Shown here one piece after another: positions 21,376 through 25,912 of a stretch of DNA of 25,912 bases. This stretch comes from an uncultured bacterium (GTDB lineage Bacteria > Verrucomicrobiota > Kiritimatiellia > RFP12 > UBA1067): contig CACZAK010000078.1 in assembly GCA_902779075.1 (NCBI GenBank), forward strand, positions 1 through 25,912. Direction: 5' to 3'. The translations under genes and the position numbers were made by a program. Position 1 is the stretch's first letter; every line of letters begins with the position of its first letter. Under the pieces are notes generated by a model that saw nothing but the letters and a program-made list of their open reading frames with translations, was not told where the DNA came from and did no database searches.

Positions 21376-21909
21376 ATGGAAATCACAAGAAGGAAGTTCA
21401 TGCTAGGCGCGGGTGCGGTCCTGTCTACGCCCGCGTTCGCCGCCGGGGACAATGCGAGCGCGAAGCCCAAGTCCGGCGGCGTGAAGCGTTTTGAGTTTGG
21501 CGAGGACGGAACGTTCACGTTCCTGATGATTGCCGACTGGCACAGGAGAACCCGCAAGTCCAACACCGCGCGCGAGATCGCCCCCGGCGTGGCCGGCGCC
21601 TGCAGGGAGGTGACGTGTCCGGCAGGCTGGAACACGTACCGCGACGCGGAGCACACGGTGGACTCCATGACGCTCTACGACGCCTGGCGCAAGTCGGGGT
21701 GCATGAAGGGCGCGTTCTTCGGCCACGACCACACAAACACGTTCGACGGCATGGACAGGAACGGCATCCGCATCGGCATGACGAAGAGCATCAACTGCGG
21801 AGGTTCCTACGGCGACGGCGACCCCGGCCTCCGTGTCTTTAGAATCCGCACATTCGGCTCCCTTGAATCCTGGACCGAAACGGAGATCACGCTCCGTTCA
21901 GTGCTGTAG
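21376..21909 (+). CDS. Tat-exported metallophosphoesterase, internally deleted
   Basis: 177 residues. Of two nearby ATGs, 21376 has AGGAG at a good 7-nt distance (21364-21368); 21370 is too close. The N-terminus EITRRKFMLGAGAVLSTPAF is a twin-arginine signal. The mature part starts like a calcineurin-like phosphoesterase (FTFLMIADWH) and ends like one (GAFFGHDHTNTFDGMDRNGI). The centre, which should hold the GD...GNH metal-binding motifs, is missing: after REIAPGVAGA the sequence goes directly to CREVTCPAGWNTYRD. Normal members are about 300 residues or more. An inactive relic is most likely, although the frame and codon use remain intact. It precedes two more exported phosphodiesterase/esterase-type genes. 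Confidence 0.7.
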   Translation: MEITRRKFMLGAGAVLSTPAFAAGDNASAKPKSGGVKRFEFGEDGTFTFLMIADWHRRTRKSNTAREIAPGVAGACREVTCPAGWNTYRDAEHTVDSMTLYDAWRKSGCMKGAFFGHDHTNTFDGMDRNGIRIGMTKSINCGGSYGDGDPGLRVFRIRTFGSLESWTETEITLRSVL

Positions 21910-21982
21910 AGAGGCGTACGCAATTGACGTGATTTAATTGACAGGAGAAAAGACGTTTGAGGTGAGTGCGAGGGACGCGCAA

Positions 21983-22828
21983 ATGAAATGCTCAACACTC
22001 AGTGCCGCACTGGCGGCAATATGCGCAGTAGTGGTGTTCTCTGCCGTCGCTTCGTCCGAAGCGGGCGGTGGCGGAAACACGGGCACGACAACGCGAGAAA
22101 TACGGATTCACTCGCATAACGACTATGCGCAGAAGCGTCCTTTCTGGGGCGCATACGAAGCGGGCGCGGACTCCATCGAAGCCGACGTGTTCCTGGTGGA
22201 CGGAGAATTGCTCGTGGCGCATTCGCGCAAGGGTCTGAAGAAGGTGAATACGCTCCGTCGTCTCTATCTGGAACCGCTACGCGAGGTCATGCGCAAAAAC
22301 GGCGGACGCGCCCGTGCCAACGGGAAGCCGCTTCAACTGGTCATTGACCTCAAGAGCGGGAAGCCGGCGCTTGACGCCCTGCTGACGCTGATTGAGCAGG
22401 AGGGGTTCCGGGAATGCTTCGACATCTGCAAGAACCCTTCGGCGGTAAGGCTGAGCGTCGGCGGCGACATTTCCGAGATAAAGGATTTCCTCTCATATCC
22501 CGATTTCGTTTTCTTCAGCGTTCCCTCCTCCAGGAAGCTGGACGACGGCCAATACAGGCGCGTCTCGTGGATCAGCGACTATGCGCGCATCCTTACTAAG
22601 TGGCGCTCTGGCGCAATGGCGGAATGCGACAAGAAAAAGATCCGCGCCGCCGCCGCCCGTGCGCACGCCAAAGGGGTGCCTTACCGTCTGTGGGGATTCC
22701 CCGACAACCCGGAGGCGTGGCAGCTTTCGCGGGAACTCGGACTTGACTACATCAATACCGATAGCCCGTCCGCCGTCGCCGCGTTCCGCGCGTCGCCGGA
22801 CAACACAAGAAAGGAAAACAGCAAATGA
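21983..22828 (+). CDS. Exported GDPD/PI-PLC-like phosphodiesterase
   Basis: 281 residues from ATG 21983; earlier in-frame GTG/TTG starts (21962, 21938) are possible but would place an unusual tail before the signal peptide. The signal is MKCSTLSAALAAICAVVVFS. Core motifs are RIHSHNDYAQKRPFWGAYEA and SIEADVFLVDGELLVAHS, giving His, E-x-D and His in the GDPD order. LVIDLKSG and a C-terminal GLDYINTDSP close the barrel. This is the branch of the GDPD superfamily related to uncharacterised Aim6-like proteins, so the substrate is open. It is separate from the GDPD at 14615. The stop overlaps the start of the SGNH hydrolase gene (ATGA), so the two are translationally coupled. Confidence 0.8.
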   Translation: MKCSTLSAALAAICAVVVFSAVASSEAGGGGNTGTTTREIRIHSHNDYAQKRPFWGAYEAGADSIEADVFLVDGELLVAHSRKGLKKVNTLRRLYLEPLREVMRKNGGRARANGKPLQLVIDLKSGKPALDALLTLIEQEGFRECFDICKNPSAVRLSVGGDISEIKDFLSYPDFVFFSVPSSRKLDDGQYRRVSWISDYARILTKWRSGAMAECDKKKIRAAAARAHAKGVPYRLWGFPDNPEAWQLSRELGLDYINTDSPSAVAAFRASPDNTRKENSK

Positions 22829-23604
22829 AAACATCATCAATATTCGCCGCGTTGGCGGCTGTATGCGCATCGTTTGCGTGGGCTGATATGCCGCGCGATG
22901 TCGCGCCGGAGGGAGTGTTCAAGGATGGAAGCGTCATCCTCTTCATCGGCGACTCCATCACGCATGGAGGGCGGCGCGGGGACATGAACCACTACATCGG
23001 CCACGGTTACCAGGCGGAGATCGCCGCACGGTATCTCGGTTACCGTCCCGACAAGGGACTGTGTTTCCTGAACCGCGCACTCAGCGGCGACACGACGGAG
23101 AAACTCCTCAAAAGGTGGGAGAACGATGTGTTCAACCTGAAGTTCATGGAGAAGGGCTGGCAGTCGCCGTTCCCGGAGCGGACGGGAACGCTGAAGCCGG
23201 ACGTCGTCTCGCTTCTTGTGGGGATCAACGACTTCTACCAGGCGAAATCCGGCAAGATGACGCTTGAAAAGTACGCGGCGAACCTCGAAATGCTCGTCTC
23301 ATCGACCCTGAAGAAGTTCCCCGGCGTGGAGATGGTCCTCTGCGAGCCGTTCTGTCTCCGTGAGCCGGAGAAAGGGCAGTTGGCTCCGTGGCGCAAGGTC
23401 GCGCGGGCGGTCGCCGAACGCCACAATCTCTGTTTCGTTGATTTCCAGAAACTCTTCGACGAGACGCTTGTCAAGGAGAATACGCGTCCGGGCTATTGGT
23501 TCTGGGACGGTGCGCATCCGACCTACGCCGCACACATTCGCATGGCCGACTACTGGATCGAGAAGGTGTCCGAACACCATCGGCGCGCAGGCGCGCTCAA
23601 GTAA
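22825..23604 (+). CDS. Exported SGNH/GDSL-family hydrolase
   Basis: 259 residues, signal peptide MKTSSIFAALAAVCASFAWA. The four SGNH blocks are present: FIGDSITHGG (nucleophile Ser), NRALSGDTTEK (Gly), LLVGIND (Asn) and DGAHPTYAAH (Asp and His). The size is typical of secreted esterases acting on acetylated carbohydrates. AAAGGAAA lies ahead of the ATG, and the start overlaps the previous stop by four bases. Probably removes ester groups from polysaccharides or acts on lipid-like esters; the exact substrate cannot be read from sequence. Last gene of the 21376-23604 group of exported esterases. Confidence 0.87.
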   Translation: MKTSSIFAALAAVCASFAWADMPRDVAPEGVFKDGSVILFIGDSITHGGRRGDMNHYIGHGYQAEIAARYLGYRPDKGLCFLNRALSGDTTEKLLKRWENDVFNLKFMEKGWQSPFPERTGTLKPDVVSLLVGINDFYQAKSGKMTLEKYAANLEMLVSSTLKKFPGVEMVLCEPFCLREPEKGQLAPWRKVARAVAERHNLCFVDFQKLFDETLVKENTRPGYWFWDGAHPTYAAHIRMADYWIEKVSEHHRRAGALK

Positions 23605-23702
23605 CAGCGCGGCGGCACGTCCGACGCTCCGGAATTGAGCGTGGGCGGGGAGTTGATTCCTTGCATGTTGGAACAATAGCGATCGAGCGGGAATGACATC
23701 GC

Positions 23703-23930
23703 ATGAAATGCATTGTCGAACTTTTTGGCGATGACCGAAACGGGCGGAAGATGATCGCGTGGGGGCGGCGCATCGGCTGCACGGACGCCGGACACGTATT
23801 TGACGCAGAGCGCCGGAAGGTCGCCACGCGTCTTCTCGTGGACGACGCCAATCCGTCGCAGAAGTCGTATCTCCTCGAACTCGTCGACAATCCCATCGGC
23901 GTGAAGGCCATCGTCCCAGCCAACGGGTAG
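23703..23930 (+). CDS. Small hypothetical protein or C-terminal gene fragment
   Basis: A 75-residue frame with the G/C-ending codon use of the neighbouring genes, so it is probably genuine coding sequence. It begins MKCIVELFGDDRNGRK and ends SYLLELVDNPIGVKAIVPAN. I do not recognise a domain; the ending reads like the last strands of a larger enzyme. There is no good ribosome binding site. Bases 23605-23702 before it hold nothing I can name. It may be a relic. Confidence 0.4.
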   Translation: MKCIVELFGDDRNGRKMIAWGRRIGCTDAGHVFDAERRKVATRLLVDDANPSQKSYLLELVDNPIGVKAIVPANG

Positions 23931-23964
23931 GGCGAGGCGTCCCGCCGAGCCGCTCGACATCGGA

Positions 23965-24019
23965 CGAAGCGGCGAGAGCGCCGCTTCCCCGAACAGGGGG
24001 CTTCCCGCTTCGCTTTTTT
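23965..24019 (+). terminator. Probable intrinsic terminator built on the dispersed palindrome
   Basis: The third copy of the 27-bp palindrome (23966-23992; arms GAAGCGGCG/CGCCGCTTC, loop AGAG, then CCCGA) lies here. An alternative outer stem pairs CGAAGCGG (23965-23972) with CCGCTTCG (24005-24012), immediately followed by C and six Ts (24014-24019). This would end transcription from the genes to the left before the promoter at 24033. Confidence 0.55.
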
Positions 24020-24032
24020 CAGACATTGCCCC

Positions 24033-24061
24033 TTGTGCCGCAGCGAGAGGTGTGCTAAACT
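24033..24061 (+). promoter_or_regulatory. Promoter of the structured RNA region
   Basis: TTGTGC (24033-24038), 17 nt, TAAACT (24056-24061) with upstream TGC. Predicted start at about 24067-24069, at the first base-paired stem. Confidence 0.55.
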
Positions 24062-24066
24062 ATCGG

Positions 24067-24224
24067 CGCTTTCGGGAATTGATGCCCTCGGTGGGGCTAT
24101 ACAGCGAAAGCCGTCCGGACGGGACCCATGCCTGGAGTGCATGGGATCCTCTTGGGCCGGGTAGGCCGTCGATTAACAGTCGTGTAAACAGCACCTCCCG
24201 CACGGCGGGGGAAAGGAATCGGTT
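24067..24224 (+). ncRNA. Structured RNA candidate: riboswitch-like leader or small RNA, family unknown
   Basis: This ~158-nt non-coding stretch is dense in complementary segments. GCTTTCG (24067-24073 area) pairs with CGAAAGC about 30 nt on. An inner GCCC/GGGC helix lies between them. CCGTCCGGACGG is self-complementary. CCCATGC/GCATGGG forms a 7-bp hairpin with extra GGA/TCC pairs. CCTCCCGC/GCGGGGG forms a hairpin around ACG, ending just before an AAAGGA Shine-Dalgarno site (24212-24217) and ATG 24225. A promoter lies directly upstream. The last hairpin carries CACCTCC, which could mask the ribosome binding site, so a translational leader is plausible. It does not match tRNA, SRP RNA, RNase P or tmRNA landmarks that I know. 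A 6S-like RNA cannot be excluded. Confidence 0.5.
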
Positions 24225-24339
24225 ATGAGTTATGATATTCGTATAAAACGCCAAGAAGGCATTGCAGGACTTGGTTACGCTTACAGATATTGCAATTTCC
24301 GACTATCCTGATGATGAAATGTTGTGGGATGGCGATTGA
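24225..24339 (+). pseudogene. Small frameshifted gene downstream of the structured RNA
   Basis: ATG 24225 has AAAGGA seven bases upstream. It starts MSYDIRIK and in that frame stops after 28 codons (24309-24311). One base shift at the AAAA run (24245-24248) opens a second frame reading NAKKALQDLVTLTDIAISDY then PDDEMLWDGD to TGA 24337-24339. Joined, they give a plausible small protein of about 37 residues. I read it as a homopolymer frameshift, real or a sequencing error. Function is unknown. Confidence 0.45.
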
Positions 24340-24386
24340 CCGTCTTCGACGGTGCTGATGGCGACAGAATTTGAAAAGGAGCTTAC

Positions 24387-25490
24387 ATGAAAAAGGTAAC
24401 ACAAACGAAAAGATCGACTCTTATGAAGAGTGGTGAAGAGGCGCAAGCATACACAGCGTGGATTGCCGACCTCAAGCGCAGATATCGCGCAACGCAGATC
24501 AAGGCGGCCGTCGCCGTCAATTCTGCGTTGATCGAGTTCTACTGGAACCTCGGCAAGGACATACGTGAAAAGTATGTTGGCACCAAAATCTATGGTACGG
24601 GATTCTTTCCACGATTGAGCATCGACCTAAAGGAATCTATTCCTGACGCTGAGGGGTTCTCTACTCAGAACCTCCGTTATTGCCTGCATTTCTACGAACT
24701 CTACAGTGTGCAACCAAATTTCCAACAACTTGTTGGAAATTTGGTGAGCGTCCCATGGGGGCACCATTGTACGATCATCGACAAATGCAAGTCCGATCCC
24801 AACAAGGCTCTGTTTTACGTGTTGAGAACGCTCAAGAACGGGTGGAGCCGAAACTCGCTTTTGAACTGGCTGTCAACCGACCTCTACGAGCGCGAGGGTA
24901 AGGCGCAGACGAACTTCGACCTGACGATGCCCTCCGACGACTGCGACCTTGCGCGGCAGCTCGTGAAGGATCCGCAGAAGTTCGAGGTTTTCGGATTGAG
25001 CGAGGAGTATTCGGAGAAGGAACTCAAGGCCGCCATCGTCGCCAACATCGAGTCCACGCTTCTTGCGTTTGGCAAGGGCGTCGCGTTTCTCGGGAAAGAG
25101 TACCCTGTTGAAGTCGGCGGCGAGACAAAGAACATCGATCTTCTTTTCTACATCGTGCCGTTGCATCGCTATCTTGTCGTGGAGGTCAAGACCGGCAAGT
25201 ACGAACCTGCCGATCTCGGCCAGCTGAGCGGCTACATGGCGATTGCGAAGCATGTCTTGAACACGCCAATCGACAATCAGCCCGTCGGGCTTCTCATCTG
25301 CCGGGAACACAACCGCGTCCTCGCCAAGTACCATTTGGAGGAACTTGGTCTGCCAATGGGCATCACCGACTACGAACTCAAGAAGGTGCTCCCCACCAAA
25401 GCGCAGCTGACCAAGTGCGTCGCCGACGCAGAGCGGCAAATCGCCGAGGCTTCAAGAGTCAGTCATACGAATGGGGAGGTGAACGGATGA
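24387..25490 (+). CDS. DUF1016 / YhcG-type PD-(D/E)XK nuclease family protein
   Basis: 367 residues; AAAAGGAG five bases upstream sets the start. The N-terminal DUF1016_N region has VNSALIEFYWNLGKDIREK and FSTQNLRYCLHFYELY, followed by PNFQQLVGNLVSVPWGHHCT. The C-terminal nuclease domain has FLGKEYPVEVGGETKNIDLL and YLVVEVKTGKYEPADLGQL, with D...E-x-K in place. The usual text in this family runs from QQLVG almost directly into the PWGH motif, so the NLVSV stretch looks like a short insertion. It coincides with the right arm of a perfect 31-bp palindrome (24714-24744). Members are often found near restriction or mobile genes; a nucleic-acid role is likely but not proven. The stop overlaps the start of a short oxidoreductase fragment. 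Confidence 0.87.
   Translation: MKKVTQTKRSTLMKSGEEAQAYTAWIADLKRRYRATQIKAAVAVNSALIEFYWNLGKDIREKYVGTKIYGTGFFPRLSIDLKESIPDAEGFSTQNLRYCLHFYELYSVQPNFQQLVGNLVSVPWGHHCTIIDKCKSDPNKALFYVLRTLKNGWSRNSLLNWLSTDLYEREGKAQTNFDLTMPSDDCDLARQLVKDPQKFEVFGLSEEYSEKELKAAIVANIESTLLAFGKGVAFLGKEYPVEVGGETKNIDLLFYIVPLHRYLVVEVKTGKYEPADLGQLSGYMAIAKHVLNTPIDNQPVGLLICREHNRVLAKYHLEELGLPMGITDYELKKVLPTKAQLTKCVADAERQIAEASRVSHTNGEVNG
24714..24744. repeat. Perfect 31-bp palindrome inside the DUF1016 gene
   Basis: CCAAATTTCCAACAA (24714-24728), one central base (24729), then its exact reverse complement (24730-24744). It encodes PNFQQLVGNL. A 15-bp perfect arm in coding sequence is far beyond chance. Confidence 0.85.
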
Positions 25491-25606
25491 CCGCGGCATC
25501 GGTAGGGTCACGCGTCCTGCGTGACCGCACCATCTTCGTCGCGGGCAGGTGCATCTCCCCGGCGCTGACGGAGGCGGTGTGCAAGCATCGGGGAAATCTG
25601 GTATAA
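25487..25606 (+). pseudogene. C-terminal fragment of an FAD-dependent oxidoreductase
   Basis: The frame from ATG 25487 (overlapping the DUF1016 stop as ATGA) gives 39 residues ending at TAA 25604-25606. RTIFVAGRCISPALTEAV resembles the last FAD-binding segment of FAD-dependent oxidoreductases (FVAGRCIS-type). The rest of the enzyme is missing. An 8-bp hairpin, GGTCACGC-GTCCT-GCGTGACC (25506-25526), sits within it and codes VGSRVLRDR. Confidence 0.5.
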
Positions 25607-25607
25607 T
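25599..25607 (+). promoter_or_regulatory. Extended -10 promoter of the DUF4062 gene; leaderless arrangement
   Basis: TGG-TATAAT (25599-25607), then 7 nt (GTAAAAC), then ATG 25615, without a Shine-Dalgarno site. The -35 is weak, as expected for an extended -10. Confidence 0.65.
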
Positions 25608-25614
25608 GTAAAAC

Positions 25615-25797
25615 ATGGTTCGCAAAATCTTCATATCAAGTGTCCAGCGAGAGCTTTCTGCAGAGAGGAAGGCTATTGTAGATCTTATGTCCGGCAATCC
25701 GCAGTTAGCGCGTTTCTTCTCCACATTAGCCTTCGAGTTTGACGTGCCTGTGTCCGACAAGCGGACAGACGAGGTATGCCTTGCCGAGCTCTGGTGA
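25615..25797 (+). pseudogene. Truncated DUF4062 protein
   Basis: 60 residues beginning MVRKIFISSVQRELSAERKA and ending SDKRTDEVCLAELW before TGA. This is the first third of the DUF4062 domain (KIFISSVQ.EL..ER...; ..SD.R.DEV.L.E), which normally goes on with a CDIYIGLFG-type strand and often an AlbA or ATPase domain. No continuation is found in other frames of the following bases. It is probably a broken gene retaining its promoter, and resembles defence- or island-associated proteins. Confidence 0.65.
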
Positions 25798-25816
25798 ATA
25801 GCCGCGGAGTGGTAAG

Positions 25817-25912
25817 ATGAGAGCAATAACCAACAAGCAGGAACTAATCGAGAGACTGGCCGAAGAGATCGACATGTCGAATGACGAGTCTTGGCCGTAT
25901 ATCGACTTGACG
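25817..25912 (+). CDS. Unknown gene, 5' end only (runs off window)
   Basis: ATG 25817 with GGAG seven bases upstream (25806-25809). The 32 visible residues, starting MRAITNKQELIERLAEEIDM, are charged and helical and stay open to the window edge. No family recognised. Confidence 0.45.
   Translation, partial: MRAITNKQELIERLAEEIDMSNDESWPYIDLT

Noticed and set aside
24067..24224. tRNA, SRP RNA or tmRNA gene
   Set aside because: No T-loop GGTTCGA-type sequence, no SRP GGTCCGGAAGGAAGCAGC-like apical loop and no tmRNA end motifs were found; kept only as an unassigned structured RNA.

Overview
The window looks like a piece of a moderately GC-rich anaerobic bacterial chromosome. A PVC-group gut or rumen type (Kiritimatiellota/Lentisphaerota-like) is my best guess. 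This is inference from gene content: a group-B-like [FeFe]-hydrogenase relative, a XylR-type LacI/AraC hybrid regulator, a large exported LamG-repeat protein, a GH95-like hydrolase and many DUF4143-type ATPases. No rRNA or other taxonomic marker is present.

Layout. (1) 1-5248 is a decayed accessory region. It holds the 5' part of an IS1380-like transposase on the minus strand, the tail of a lost AAA ATPase, an orphan 60-bp tandem-repeat coding tail, two intact AAA ATPases (1452-2651 and 3104-4471), and scattered fragments of at least one or two more. A 33-bp-period repeat lies directly upstream of the second intact ATPase and recurs in the debris. (2) 5249-6749 is a two-gene redox operon: a thioredoxin-like [2Fe-2S] ferredoxin and a [FeFe]-hydrogenase-like protein that has lost the TSCCP segment of the H-cluster. 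(3) 6769-19745 is a carbohydrate/phosphoester locus. A XylR-like regulator is divergent from a run of plus-strand genes: a four-repeat LamG exoprotein, a SorE-like dehydrogenase, a PfkB 1-phosphofructokinase-like kinase, an exported glycerophosphodiesterase, an OPA-family organophosphate transporter and an exported GH95-like hydrolase. The last gene has its own promoter. Two ATGCAA direct repeats 21 bp apart next to the -35 of the LamG gene are plausible regulator sites. (4) 19913-21358 is a third intact ATPase, of the archaeal type with a C-terminal PD-(D/E)XK-like region. It is followed by an internally deleted Tat-exported metallophosphoesterase, a second GDPD-like exported protein and an SGNH/GDSL hydrolase. 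(5) 23605-25912 is again accessory: a small hypothetical ORF, a terminator built from a dispersed palindrome, a strongly structured candidate RNA with its own promoter in front of a frameshifted mini-ORF, a DUF1016 (YhcG-type) nuclease, a fragment of an FAD-dependent oxidoreductase, a truncated DUF4062 gene and the start of an unknown gene.

Three themes cut across the window. At least four genes start 7-8 nt after a strong -10 box with no Shine-Dalgarno site, which points to leaderless transcripts beside normal SD-led genes. Short repeats (GGGAA-type heptamers, a 27-bp palindrome with covarying arms, 18-bp repeats) have inserted in frame into metabolic genes. Repeated gain and decay of ATPase genes has shaped the flanks. 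The most unusual items are the hydrogenase-like protein without its L1 motif, the covarying palindrome family, the structured RNA at 24067-24224 and the 33-bp repeats beside the ATPases.
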